Origin: CBDCFV01 sp963664625
GTDB lineage: Bacteria > Chloroflexota > Dehalococcoidia > Lucifugimonadales > UBA3495
Length of the DNA: 64,000 nt
Assembly (NCBI GenBank): GCA_963664625.1
Contig: OY761541.1
Location: forward strand, 372,001-436,000
Direction: 5' to 3'
Shown: positions 48,755-57,808 of the stretch, one piece after another
Layout: each line of letters begins with the position of its first letter
Numbering within the stretch: position 1 is the stretch's first letter
Notes under the pieces: model-generated
Told to the model about the DNA's origin: nothing
Databases searched by the model: none
Seen by the model: only the letters and a program-made list of their open reading frames with translations
Made by a program: the position numbers and the translations under genes

Positions 48755-49774
48755 CTACGTGCGGCGGCGGCGCACGTTCCGAGCAAAGCGCAAGACGTCC
48801 TCCCGGCTGATGAACCCCAACACCTCGCCGTTCCTCATCACCGCCAATCGCCGCACGTTGCCTGCTTCCATTCGCTCGAGCGCATGGGAAACCGAATCCT
48901 CGGGTCTAGCCAAGCCTTCTCCTGCCAACGGCAAGCCCAACGGGGCGTAGCCCGACGGGTTGCTCACCATCACGTCGCCAACCCGGTAATGCCGCAATTC
49001 CTCCCTGTTCCGTTCCTGCCGGTAGGTAGCCGTGGCGGCCATGAACAGGAAAGCGCCAATCAAGGCCAGCCAAGCCCCGGAGAAACCGAATACCCGGAAG
49101 TATGCCATCGCCAAGGCTATGCCGCCAATCACCATCAGCCCGCCTATCGCTTGGCCTCCGCGTGTGGCCAACTGGGTAGCCCTCCAATACTTGCCCGATA
49201 TTCCCCATAGAACAGCCCGCAAAACGCGCCCTCCGTCCAAGGGGAAGCCGGGCAGCAGGTTGAAGAGTCCCAGCATAAGGTTGATGATGAACAAGAGCCG
49301 GAGGGTCACTTCTAATGGGGATGCGTGGGCACGGACAGTAAACAAGACCATCAAGGCTCTTTCCAAGGAAGTTGTTCCATCCACCAGGAGCAGCAACGAG
49401 CCTCCGAACAGAAGCGCCATCAAGATGCTGCTCAGCGGGCCGACGACGGTGACAATGAACTCGGTAAAGGGTCGGCGGGCTTCGTGGGACAGGTGGGAGA
49501 CTCCTCCAAAGAAGAAAAGGGTGATGCTTTGAACGGGTATGCCGTTACGCAGTGCCACCAAGCTGTGGGAGAGTTCATGGACCAGGACGGAGAGAAAGAA
49601 AGCTATAGCGATACCTACCGCCAAGCCCCACTGCCCAACCACCGACCAACCGGGATGAAAGCGGCCGAACTGCTCGCCCAACAAGTAGGTAATCAGCAGG
49701 AAGATGAAAATCCAACTGACGTTGATCTCGATGGGAATACCGGCGATTTTGACCAAGCGAATGGAGCGTCCCAT
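48755..49774 (-). CDS. site-2 protease (M50) with CBS domain
   Basis: A 339-residue intramembrane metalloprotease. The zinc motif HELSHSLVAL and the second site NLLPGFPLDGGRVLRAVL are intact; about six membrane helices precede a cytoplasmic regulatory domain with CBS-type sequence (VGDVMVSNPSG, and SVSHALERMEAGNVRRLAVM with LGFISREDVLRFA). It probably cleaves membrane-anchored anti-sigma factors or signal peptides, with nucleotide sensing by CBS. The start at 49774 has GAAGG upstream. It begins ten bases after the agmatinase stop. Confidence 0.9.
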   Translation of the reverse strand: MGRSIRLVKIAGIPIEINVSWIFIFLLITYLLGEQFGRFHPGWSVVGQWGLAVGIAIAFFLSVLVHELSHSLVALRNGIPVQSITLFFFGGVSHLSHEARRPFTEFIVTVVGPLSSILMALLFGGSLLLLVDGTTSLERALMVLFTVRAHASPLEVTLRLLFIINLMLGLFNLLPGFPLDGGRVLRAVLWGISGKYWRATQLATRGGQAIGGLMVIGGIALAMAYFRVFGFSGAWLALIGAFLFMAATATYRQERNREELRHYRVGDVMVSNPSGYAPLGLPLAGEGLARPEDSVSHALERMEAGNVRRLAVMRNGEVLGFISREDVLRFARNVRRRRT

Positions 49775-49784
49775 GAGGTGACCT

Positions 49785-50669
49785 TCACCCGGCCGTCGCA
49801 TACGCCACCAGCTTGTACACCAGCTTGGCGGCGGTATAGGAACAAGCGGCGGGGCCTTCAGCCGGGGCCAACTCGGTGACGTCGAACCCGACGACTCGCC
49901 GGGATTCGGCCACGGCCCGCAGCAGGGAGGTTACTTGGTACCAGCCCATGCCGCCGGGCTCCGGCGTGCCAACAGCGCTCATCACGGACGGGTCCAGCAC
50001 GTCCAAGTCTACGCTGATATACACTTCGGGTCCAAGGCAATCAACGATTTCCTGGATCAACGGCCGGTCCCATCCATCAGCAGGCCAGAAAAACGTTGGT
50101 AAAGCGGTGGCTTCGATATAAGAGCGTTCTTCCTGGCACAGGCTACGCACACCCACCAATACGACGGGGCACATCTCGTGGATGCGCCTGGCTCCCGATG
50201 CGTGCCCCCAAGGGGTGCCCATGTATTCACTGCGCAAGTCGGCATGGGCGTCCATGTAGAGAACGGACAGCCCTGGATGGACTTCCAGTTGGGCTTGCAC
50301 CGACCCGATAGACACCGAATGCTCACCGCCCAAAACTCCTACCAGCCTACCCTTTCCGGCGTAACCCCGGACCGCTGACCGGACTCGTTCCACCATCTCC
50401 GCCGGGCCGCCCATGTGGGGCTCGATTGCGGCCGTGGTATGGATGCCCACCTCTGAAACATCCAAGTCCAACTCTAAATCGTAATCTTCAAGACCATAGG
50501 ACGCATCAATTATGGCGCTTGGCCCATAACGGGCGCCGCTTCGGAAAGAGGTGGTGCTATCGTAGGGGACGGGAATCAGGACGGCCCCGGACCGTTCCAA
50601 CTCGCAGTTCTCAGGAGGGAGAGCCAGAAAGTTCGCGGGCACCGAGGGGAAACCGCCGGACTCAGGCAC
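49785..50669 (-). CDS. speB: agmatinase/ureohydrolase
   Basis: A 294-residue ureohydrolase with the di-manganese ligands GVLGGEHSVS, YMDAHADLR and SVDLDVLDPSV. It splits agmatine (or N1-aminopropylagmatine) into putrescine (or spermidine) and urea. It overlaps the AdoMet decarboxylase gene by eight bases, defining a polyamine operon. Since no spermidine synthase is present here, the aminopropylagmatine route known from Thermus is possible but unproven. Confidence 0.9.
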   Translation of the reverse strand: MPESGGFPSVPANFLALPPENCELERSGAVLIPVPYDSTTSFRSGARYGPSAIIDASYGLEDYDLELDLDVSEVGIHTTAAIEPHMGGPAEMVERVRSAVRGYAGKGRLVGVLGGEHSVSIGSVQAQLEVHPGLSVLYMDAHADLRSEYMGTPWGHASGARRIHEMCPVVLVGVRSLCQEERSYIEATALPTFFWPADGWDRPLIQEIVDCLGPEVYISVDLDVLDPSVMSAVGTPEPGGMGWYQVTSLLRAVAESRRVVGFDVTELAPAEGPAACSYTAAKLVYKLVAYATAG

Positions 50670-51093
50670 GGTACAGACCCGGCGGCCCCGATTCCAGGAC
50701 GGCCCGCTGGGCCTGCACCTCGTTCAACCCCTGGCGGGCGTCGAGCCACTCCAGCCCCCGGTCCAACAGCCAAGTCTTGGCTTCGTCCAGTTGAAAGAGC
50801 GTCTTGACTTCCTGCAAGGCTTGGTCATGGTCGAAGGCTTGACAAGAGAAGATGTCGATGTTCACGTAATTCCGGTTGGGGAAGGTATGTATGCTGATAT
50901 GGCTTTCCGCGATGATGACGAACCCGGAAACGCCGGCGTCCTCCACCTTCGGCGCGTCGTACCTCAATACATGAGGCTCGGTGATGCGGGTCATGTCCAA
51001 AGATTCAGGACAGTTGGTCAAAAAGGACCGGATCAGTTCTACGTCCCACATCTTCCCAACATCCCCACGGTATCCGTCGATCACCAGGTGCAT
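50662..51093 (-). CDS. speD: S-adenosylmethionine decarboxylase proenzyme
   Basis: A 143-residue class 1b AdoMet decarboxylase that supplies decarboxylated AdoMet for polyamine synthesis. The self-cleavage site IAESHISIHTFP places the pyruvoyl-forming serine at residue 64, following Glu63. The start at 51093 (MHLVIDGYRGDVGKMWDVEL) follows GGAGG; a frame beginning 21 codons earlier has no support. The C-terminal part is slightly longer than in typical archaeal-like SpeD. It is translationally coupled to speB. Confidence 0.92.
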   Translation of the reverse strand: MHLVIDGYRGDVGKMWDVELIRSFLTNCPESLDMTRITEPHVLRYDAPKVEDAGVSGFVIIAESHISIHTFPNRNYVNIDIFSCQAFDHDQALQEVKTLFQLDEAKTWLLDRGLEWLDARQGLNEVQAQRAVLESGPPGLYRA

Positions 51094-51270
51094 TCTACCT
51101 CCTACAGCCAATTTGCCTGATATCCGGGTGCATCGGAACTCCCACGCAAGCAGCAATCAGAAACCCTTGGCAAAACCATTGGTTTGGAATATCATTTTTA
51201 ACTCTCTGGTAATTTTCACGCAATAGCCGAATGGTTGCAACCCTCGTATTCCGCCGGATGGCATAGTGAA

Positions 51271-52230
51271 ATGGAACAGACGGATACAGACAACATGATC
51301 GAGGTCCGGGACCTCACCCATTACTACGGCCCCTACGCCGCCATCGAGGACGTCAGCTTCGACGTGCAGAAGGGCGAAATTCTCGGGTTCCTTGGACCCA
51401 ACGGCGCCGGGAAGACGACCACCATGCGCATCCTGACCGGGTTCATGCCGCCGACGCGGGGGCAAGTATCCCTGGATGGGAACGACATAGTGGAACAGTC
51501 CCTGGAAGTGCGAAAAAGAGTGGGGTACCTGCCGGAAACCGTTCCTCTGTACACCGACATGACGGTGTCTAACTACCTACGGTACATGGGCACCTTGCGC
51601 AAGATGCCCAGGAGGAACATCAAGCGGCGAATTGGCGAGGTCATCGACGTTTGCCGGTTGGGGGACTACCGCAACACCCTGATCGGCAAGCTGTCGAAAG
51701 GGTTCCGGCAGAGGGTGGGAATTGCCCAAGCGATCCTGCACGAACCGGAAGTGCTGGTGCTGGACGAGCCGACCATCGGAATCGACCCGATACAGGTGGT
51801 GGAAACCCGGCGCCTTATACAGGAGCTTGGAGAGGCCCAGACCGTGGTGCTGAGCAGCCACATTCTGCCGGAAGTAAGCATGATCTGTGAGCGGGTGTTG
51901 ATTATCCACGAGGGCAGGATCGTCGCGGAGGACACTCCCAGCAACCTAGCGGAGCGTTTGCAAGGCACCGAACATCTCGAAGTGGAAGTAGGCGGGCCTG
52001 TTCCCCAGGTGCTGTCGGCCCTGCGCCAGGTGCCTGGGGTAACTTCGGTGAGTCACCGGTCCTTTCAAGGACGAAACCTGTACTCGGTACAAGCCAAGCA
52101 GGGCGAAGACCTGCGGGACGAGGTCTCCCGCGCAGTGATCAGCAACGAATGGAGCCTGCTCGGTATGCAGTCGGTGGGCATGAGCCTGGAGGAAATATTC
52201 CTCAGACTTACCACCCATGAGGAGCTCTAG
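51271..52230 (+). CDS. ABC transporter ATP-binding protein (GldA-like)
   Basis: A 319-residue ATPase of the ABC-2 exporter type. Walker A GPNGAGKTT is near residue 42, the signature loop is LSKGFRQRVGIAQA, Walker B VLVLDEPTIGID, and the switch histidine SSHILPEVS. The C-terminal extension (residues 225-319) is the DrrA/GldA-like regulatory tail. It heads a four-gene plus-strand operon with a permease, a GldG-like protein and a DUF4340 protein, the set known from gliding bacteria and copper/NosF-type exporters. The transported substrate is unknown. Confidence 0.9.
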   Translation: MEQTDTDNMIEVRDLTHYYGPYAAIEDVSFDVQKGEILGFLGPNGAGKTTTMRILTGFMPPTRGQVSLDGNDIVEQSLEVRKRVGYLPETVPLYTDMTVSNYLRYMGTLRKMPRRNIKRRIGEVIDVCRLGDYRNTLIGKLSKGFRQRVGIAQAILHEPEVLVLDEPTIGIDPIQVVETRRLIQELGEAQTVVLSSHILPEVSMICERVLIIHEGRIVAEDTPSNLAERLQGTEHLEVEVGGPVPQVLSALRQVPGVTSVSHRSFQGRNLYSVQAKQGEDLRDEVSRAVISNEWSLLGMQSVGMSLEEIFLRLTTHEEL

Positions 52231-52232
52231 CC

Positions 52233-52946
52233 ATGCGCACCGTGCATGCGGTAGCTTGGAAGGAGATTCAAATCTACTTCAGCAGTCCTACCGCTTATAT
52301 CGTAGGCATGATTTTTCTGGCCTTGGCCAGTTTCTTTTTTGTCAGAGACCTGGGCGCGCCCTTCCCGGAAGCCACCATGAGCAACTTTTTCCAGGGCGCG
52401 ACCATCATCTTCATACTTCTGGCCCCGGCGTTGACCATGCGCCTGCTGGCCGAAGAGCAAAAGCTTGGCACCATTGAGCTGCTGCTTACCTCCCCGGTAC
52501 GTGACTGGGAGGTGGTAGTGGGCAAGTACTTGGCCAGTCTTGTATTCCTGCTGGCGACCCTGGCGCTGACCCTGTACTTCGTCCTGCTGTTGATCATATT
52601 CGCCGACCCCGACCCCGGCCCAATCTGGTCCGGCTATCTTGGGCTTGCTCTCTACGGAGCGGCATCCCTGGCCATAGGGATGTTGACCTCCACACTGACC
52701 AGCAACCAGATTGTGGCCGCCGTGGTGGCCATGGGCATCCTGCTGGTGCTCTACTTGGCGGACTTCGCCGCCGGGACCCTGAGCGGACTGCCGCAGACCA
52801 TAATCGGCGAGATAGGCTTGAAGAGCCACTTCGACGACTTTGACCGCGGCGTCATCGATACCAAGAACATCATCTACTACGTACTCCTGACGGCCTTTTT
52901 TCTCTTCATGACGATAAGGGTGCTGGAGTCACGAAGGTGGCGGTAG
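52233..52946 (+). CDS. ABC-2 type permease (GldF-like)
   Basis: A 237-residue membrane protein with six hydrophobic helices, starting MRTVHAVAWKEIQIYFSSPTAYIVGMIFLAL, the characteristic opening of GldF/NosY-type permeases, and ending with a helix and VLESRRWR. It lies two bases after the ATPase stop and one base before the GldG-like start, so it is part of a tightly packed operon. Confidence 0.9.
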   Translation: MRTVHAVAWKEIQIYFSSPTAYIVGMIFLALASFFFVRDLGAPFPEATMSNFFQGATIIFILLAPALTMRLLAEEQKLGTIELLLTSPVRDWEVVVGKYLASLVFLLATLALTLYFVLLLIIFADPDPGPIWSGYLGLALYGAASLAIGMLTSTLTSNQIVAAVVAMGILLVLYLADFAAGTLSGLPQTIIGEIGLKSHFDDFDRGVIDTKNIIYYVLLTAFFLFMTIRVLESRRWR

Positions 52947-52947
52947 T

Positions 52948-54807
52948 TTGTCAGAATTAGAAGACAGGCAGCCTGCTTCCGAGCCAAGAGACCCGCGACG
53001 GAGGCGGCGCTCCGGCGCCGGGGCCGAACGGAGCGCGGAACCTGCCGCGGAGGCGCAAGACTCGTCCGAACGGGCCGAAGACGTGGTCCTGAGCCGGACG
53101 CTGTTCAGCTTTCTTGAACCTGGGTTGAACGTAATCGGTTCCTACAGCCTTCCCATAGTCATTGCGGGAGTTGTCGGAATTGTAGCCAGCGCGACTGTGC
53201 TGGCGTTCGTTAGTTCCATGCGGGACCCCTACGGCTGGATCGTGTTGTGGTTCAGTATAGGGCTCCTGGCTATAGTTGCGTTGAATTCCCTCAGCACCGT
53301 GGTGGCGGCGTTCATTTCCAGGACGGGCCGTTACGGCGTAAACACGCTGATAATGACAGGGGCGTTCACGGGCATCGTCGTGGTGGTGGCAATCGTTGGC
53401 TTCGAGAACACCCAGCGCATAGACTTGACCGCCACCAACCAGTTCAGCCTGTCCAACCGCACCAAGCAACTGCTTGGCGAACTGGAGCATCCCATCAGGG
53501 CCACCGCCTTCTACAAGGACACGGCGAACCCGGGCAACCCGCAACGTATCCAAAGGCGCATCAAGGTGGAGGATACCTTGAAGGAGTTTGACGCGCGGAC
53601 CAACAAGTTCACTTACAGAATAGTCGACCCGGACTTCAACCCGGAGGTGGCCAACCAGTACTTTGGCGCGCGCCCAATCAACTTTGTCGCCGAGTCCATC
53701 GTGGTGGAAAACCTTGAAACCGAAACGGTAGACGTGGTGAAGCCGGAAGACGACGCCTACAGCAAATTGGAGCAGAAGCTGGTCACCAGCATATTGGTGG
53801 CTACCGGGTTGGAAAAGAAATCCGTATACTTTCTGACGGGTCACGGGGAACGCCTGCTTAACAGCTCCGCCGCCGACGGATACAGCAGTCTAAAGGACGG
53901 ACTGGAGCAGGACAACTACAAGGTTGAGCCGCTCATCTGGAACGTGGCCCGCGATGACGTGAGCGTTCCTGAAGACACGGACTTGCTGGTAATAGGCCGG
54001 CCCACCGGAGACCTGCCGGAATCCCACGCCGAGGCGTTGGAGCTTTTTTTGCGGGGCAAACGGGTGAACGAAGAAGGGCAAACAGTGGACCGGCGGGCCG
54101 GCGGCCGTATGATCTTCCTGGCCGACGTTGACACGCCGGACTCTTTCAAAGAGTTCCTGATCCGCTGGGGCATCGGGATTCAAGACGGATACATCAGGGA
54201 CGTGGAAAGCTCGGTGCCGCAAAACCCGCAGATGCTCCGGATAACCAGCTACAACCCCGAGGCGCCGGTTGACATCATCTTCCCGAGGGGAGTCCCTTTG
54301 GACGTTACATTCATGCCAACGGCGGCCCCCCTGGCGTTGGTGGATGACGGCCTGAGAGTGCATCTGCCCCTGGCGATTACGTCGGCAGACAGCTATCAGA
54401 TAGACAACCTGGAACGCATCGACCCGGTGACAGACGCAGGCGAGGACTCCGACACCAAGGGGCCTTTCAGCCCTGCCGCGCTGACCCGCGGCTTTGGCCA
54501 GATCGGCGAACCGCCGCCGACCGCCCAACCACCGGAGTCCGCGTTGCACTGGATCGTGACATTTGGCGATTCGGACTTTGTGGCCAACAGCTTCTACCAA
54601 CGGGGAGGCGGCGCCGCCCTTTTCCTGAACACCTCCAACTTTCTGCTGGATGTCGTCCCGCTGGAGCCTATAAGGGACAGGGCTTTCACTTTCCGGGAAC
54701 TTAACCTGAACCGCAACGAGGAGCGTTTCGTTCGCTGGTCCTCGTGGCTGTTCATGCCCAGCCTGCTGGCGTTGATGGCTGGCTTGGTATGGTGGGTACG
54801 CCGGTAG
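52948..54807 (+). CDS. GldG-like ABC-type uncharacterised transport component
   Basis: A 619-residue protein. After a charged disordered N-terminus (about 50 residues) come several membrane helices (SLPIVIAGVVGIVASATVLA, IVLWFSIGLLAIVALNSL, LIMTGAFTGIVVVVAIVG), then an extracytoplasmic region with the GldG motif LSNRTKQLLGELEHPIRATAF and KSVYFLTGHGERLL, and a final anchor (LFMPSLLALMAGLVWW). It starts with TTG at 52948. It is thought to act with the ATPase and permease; how is unknown. Confidence 0.86.
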   Translation: MSELEDRQPASEPRDPRRRRRSGAGAERSAEPAAEAQDSSERAEDVVLSRTLFSFLEPGLNVIGSYSLPIVIAGVVGIVASATVLAFVSSMRDPYGWIVLWFSIGLLAIVALNSLSTVVAAFISRTGRYGVNTLIMTGAFTGIVVVVAIVGFENTQRIDLTATNQFSLSNRTKQLLGELEHPIRATAFYKDTANPGNPQRIQRRIKVEDTLKEFDARTNKFTYRIVDPDFNPEVANQYFGARPINFVAESIVVENLETETVDVVKPEDDAYSKLEQKLVTSILVATGLEKKSVYFLTGHGERLLNSSAADGYSSLKDGLEQDNYKVEPLIWNVARDDVSVPEDTDLLVIGRPTGDLPESHAEALELFLRGKRVNEEGQTVDRRAGGRMIFLADVDTPDSFKEFLIRWGIGIQDGYIRDVESSVPQNPQMLRITSYNPEAPVDIIFPRGVPLDVTFMPTAAPLALVDDGLRVHLPLAITSADSYQIDNLERIDPVTDAGEDSDTKGPFSPAALTRGFGQIGEPPPTAQPPESALHWIVTFGDSDFVANSFYQRGGGAALFLNTSNFLLDVVPLEPIRDRAFTFRELNLNRNEERFVRWSSWLFMPSLLALMAGLVWWVRR

Positions 54808-54859
54808 GGAGTCTGTTCAATGCCGGTACAACTTTAGCTGAGGGCAACCGTAGCATCCT

Positions 54860-55837
54860 ATGAACCTGCGTCTTTCCATCCTTCTGGTAACCGTGCTGGT
54901 GTTGGTCGGCGGGACATTCCTGGTGTTTCGGTACTTCGGGCCTACCGAGCGCAGGCAGGAAGAGCCGTGGCTTTATCACATGGATGAGGACCGCATTGTT
55001 CGCATCGAGGTGCAACACGCGGGCCAGTTGGCACTCTATTCCAGGGACCCCGGCAGCACCCGCTGGTACATCCGCGGGGAACCGGATATCCCGGTGTTCA
55101 TTGAGAAATGGAGTGGGACTCCCCTGTTGCTCAGCGGCCCCCGCGTCGACCGCACCCTTACCGAGATCATCGACGATGCAACGAAGTACGGTTTGGACCC
55201 GCCCGAATCGGTGGTCAAGGTATCCAACCGCGCCGAACAGACCTTCGAGTTTCACATGGGTTCAAAGACGCCTGATGAGGACAATCAATACGTCCGGCTG
55301 GTGGGGAGTCCTACGCTCTTCACTGTACCGGCCATCTGGGCTCAAGTGATCAATCGGTTGGCCACGGAGCCGCCCTATCTGCAACTGTTCCAGTTGGAAG
55401 AGGGCCTTTTGGCGGTGGCGATAATTACGGATGGCGATACCACCATCACCTACGGCAAGCGCAAGGGCAATGTATGGGGTGTTATCGAACCTGAAGAACG
55501 CTCGCTTGACCAGTCGAAGTGGGGCGATACGGAAGACTTTCTCAGCAACCCTCGGGCGAACGAGATAATTGAAGAGGAAATCGACAATCCGGAAGACTAC
55601 GGGCTGGAGCCGCCACAGACCACGGTGCGGTTGAGAATGTTGCAGGGGGCCGACAAGGTGTTCTTTCTTGGCGACACCACCCCGGATGGGGGCCACCGCT
55701 ACGCCTACGCGGAAGGCGATACCACTCTTTACGCCGTGCCCAACGACCTGGCGAAACGAATCACCGACTTGGTGGCCTCGCCTCCCTACGGTACGGAAGA
55801 GGCGTCCGATGACACGTCGGAGCAGGCTAAACAGTAG
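54860..55837 (+). CDS. DUF4340-domain protein
   Basis: A 325-residue protein with one N-terminal membrane helix (LSILLVTVLVLVGGTFLVF), then two repeated beta-rich DUF4340 units (residues 45-175 and 190-310), each with a YGLDPPE or YGLEPPQ turn (YGLDPPESVVKV, YGLEPPQTTVRL) and GSKTPD or GDTTPD. Almost always found with GldG-type proteins, it is likely an extracytoplasmic partner of the same transporter. It follows the GldG-like gene by 52 bases. Confidence 0.87.
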   Translation: MNLRLSILLVTVLVLVGGTFLVFRYFGPTERRQEEPWLYHMDEDRIVRIEVQHAGQLALYSRDPGSTRWYIRGEPDIPVFIEKWSGTPLLLSGPRVDRTLTEIIDDATKYGLDPPESVVKVSNRAEQTFEFHMGSKTPDEDNQYVRLVGSPTLFTVPAIWAQVINRLATEPPYLQLFQLEEGLLAVAIITDGDTTITYGKRKGNVWGVIEPEERSLDQSKWGDTEDFLSNPRANEIIEEEIDNPEDYGLEPPQTTVRLRMLQGADKVFFLGDTTPDGGHRYAYAEGDTTLYAVPNDLAKRITDLVASPPYGTEEASDDTSEQAKQ

Positions 55838-55889
55838 ACGGCAGGGCATGTGCAAAGTCTCTCCCTAAATCTAAGCCCCGCTCCAACCC

Positions 55890-55914
55890 GTCTTCCCCGC
55901 GAAGGCGGGGAACC
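55890..55914. repeat. dispersed REP-like palindrome
   Basis: GTC followed by a core TTCCCCGCGAAGGCGGGGAA, inverted relative to the copy 15 bases downstream. Confidence 0.75.
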
Positions 55915-55928
55915 AAACCGCTGACGAT

Positions 55929-55954
55929 AGATTCCCGCCTGCGCGGGAATGACG
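55929..55954. repeat. dispersed REP-like palindrome
   Basis: Core TTCCCGCCTGCGCGGGAATG. With the previous copy it fills most of the 217-base gap between the DUF4340 gene and cinA. Confidence 0.78.
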
Positions 55955-56054
55955 CCTGCCCTCGTGGAGACGGGGGGTGAACCAGCGAATTTGCGCCTGC
56001 GACTTTGCACAGGTCCTGTCTGGACCCGCCCCTGCGCTATTAAGGAAGGTGTTC

Positions 56055-57335
56055 TTGAAAGCCGAAATATTGTCCGTTGGCACCGAGCTATTGATGGGTG
56101 AACTGGTGGACACCAACGCCTCGTGGATTGCCGGTAAATTGCCGGCCCTGGGCATCCAGCTTTGCTGGGTATCCATCATCGGGGACGACATGGATATGCT
56201 GGCCGACGCCTTCTCACGCGGGCTGCACCGCTCGGACATTATTTTTACCACCGGCGGCCTGGGACCGACGCAGGACGACCTGACCCGGGAAGCCGTGGCC
56301 AAGACCTTGGGCGAGACCCCCACCGTGCAAGAAGAGGTAGTCCGGGAGTTGCAGGTCTATTTCCAGAACCGGGGCACCAGAATGCCTGCCCACAACATCA
56401 AGCAGGCCCACCTGATTCCATCGGCCCAGTTCATCCCCAACCGCAACGGCACCGCCCCAGGCTGGTGGACCGAAAAGGATGGGCGAATCATAGTGTCAAT
56501 GCCAGGGCCTCCTGCTGAGCTGCACTCCATCTGGGATGAAGAGGTGGAACCCAGGCTACGCGAAATCGTCGACGATGAAGTCACCATCAAGCGCAACATC
56601 AAGACCATGGGACTATCGGAGTCGGCGATCGACGAGATCATTTCCGAGTTCTTCGGACAGGAAAATCCATACTTGGGCATTTACTCCAAAGCGGACGGCA
56701 TCCACCTGAGGATTATCTCCCGCGCCGCGGAGGAGTCCGTGGCGCGGGAGATGATTGCCCCGGTGGAGCAAGGCATAGTCAGCCGGCTGGGCCCATACGT
56801 CTGGGGGTACGACGACGAAACGCCGGAGCATGCCGTGGGTCTGGCGCTTCAATCGCGGGGGCAGACGCTGGCGGTGATGGAGTTCTGCACCGGCGGTTTC
56901 CTCACCAACGCCATCACCGAATCTCCTGACGCAGGCCGTCACTTCAAGGGCGGTATCGTGGCGTTCGGCGCAGAATCCTTGGCGGCCTCCGGCGTACCAC
57001 CCACGCTACTGGACAATCACGGCGCGGTCAGCCAGGAAGCGGCCAACGCAATGGCCGCCTCGGCCTTGGCCCAACTGGGAGCCGACTACGGCGTCGGCGT
57101 AACCGGATCTCCTGGTCCGGGGGAGTTGGAAGGCCGCCCGCTGGGCTTAGCCTACATCGCCATCGCCCGGGCCACCACCGCCGGCCCGCAGATCATCCGT
57201 GAGATGGAGGTCCGCGTCCCGCCCCGCCGGGTCACCATCAAGCGCCGCATCTCCAACACCGCGCTGATAGAACTGCGGAAGTTGATAGGCGACGCCGCTT
57301 CGGGCACGGAGATTCCGCCGGGAGGGCTGTTGTAG
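56055..57335 (+). CDS. cinA: CinA-family protein with altered deamidase domain
   Basis: A 426-residue CinA: the N-terminal MoCF/COG1058 domain (LKAEILSVGTELLMGELVDTNASW, TTGGLGPTQDDLTREAVAKTL, MPGPPAEL) acts on ADP-ribose or molybdopterin-like ligands, and the C-terminal domain normally deamidates NMN. In the C-terminal domain the ESCTGG motif is EFCTGG, and the usual Y-S-N-E-x-K segment is FGAESL, so the serine, tyrosine and lysine positions all differ; deamidase activity is doubtful. The start TTG at 56055 follows AAGGAAGG. Confidence 0.87.
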   Translation: MKAEILSVGTELLMGELVDTNASWIAGKLPALGIQLCWVSIIGDDMDMLADAFSRGLHRSDIIFTTGGLGPTQDDLTREAVAKTLGETPTVQEEVVRELQVYFQNRGTRMPAHNIKQAHLIPSAQFIPNRNGTAPGWWTEKDGRIIVSMPGPPAELHSIWDEEVEPRLREIVDDEVTIKRNIKTMGLSESAIDEIISEFFGQENPYLGIYSKADGIHLRIISRAAEESVAREMIAPVEQGIVSRLGPYVWGYDDETPEHAVGLALQSRGQTLAVMEFCTGGFLTNAITESPDAGRHFKGGIVAFGAESLAASGVPPTLLDNHGAVSQEAANAMAASALAQLGADYGVGVTGSPGPGELEGRPLGLAYIAIARATTAGPQIIREMEVRVPPRRVTIKRRISNTALIELRKLIGDAASGTEIPPGGLL

Positions 57336-57351
57336 AAACGGCCTCTTCTGG

Positions 57352-57804
57352 TCAACTAACCCTCAACCCTGACTTCACTTGGCCGAGATAAGTCACCACA
57401 CATTGGTCAACAAACCGGTCGGTAAAGTATTCGTGGGCCGTTCTCGCCACCGTCGCTCTGGCGTGATAACGCGCCGACTCGCTGGCCATGCGGAGGTCAT
57501 GATATGCGGAAAATGTGTCTCTATTGAAATTGACAGTAAGCAATCGCTCGCGCCAAGCATGAGGCGGATACTTGAGTCTACCGTCAATCCTGGGGATTGA
57601 GTCTTCAGTATGAATAATTTGCCCCGCTGCTTCCGGGTGAGTCAACTGCGGATAATCATGTAATCGGGCCTCAAAGTAGTGAACGGCGGCATAGAACGCC
57701 GCCACAACTGACCAATCCCTGAAGCGGTATCCGTCTCTGATAAATTGTCTTGCCAGGGCCTCGTTGTGCCGCGCTTGCAGAAGGTGCGCCTGCCGGGTGC
57801 TCAC
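57352..57804 (-). CDS. HEPN-domain protein paired with a HicB-like protein
   Basis: A 150-residue HEPN-like protein: RHNEALARQFIRDGYRFRDWSVVAAFYAAVHYFEARL, then a second helical half and ARYHARATVARTAHEYFTDRFVDQCVVTYLGQV at the end. The GTG at 57804 lies four bases after the stop of the HicB-like gene, so I prefer it to an in-frame upstream start inside that gene. The pair resembles a toxin-antitoxin module. No HicA toxin gene is present, so this HEPN protein could take its place. Confidence 0.75.
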   Translation of the reverse strand: MSTRQAHLLQARHNEALARQFIRDGYRFRDWSVVAAFYAAVHYFEARLHDYPQLTHPEAAGQIIHTEDSIPRIDGRLKYPPHAWRERLLTVNFNRDTFSAYHDLRMASESARYHARATVARTAHEYFTDRFVDQCVVTYLGQVKSGLRVS

Positions 57805-57808
57805 TCCG

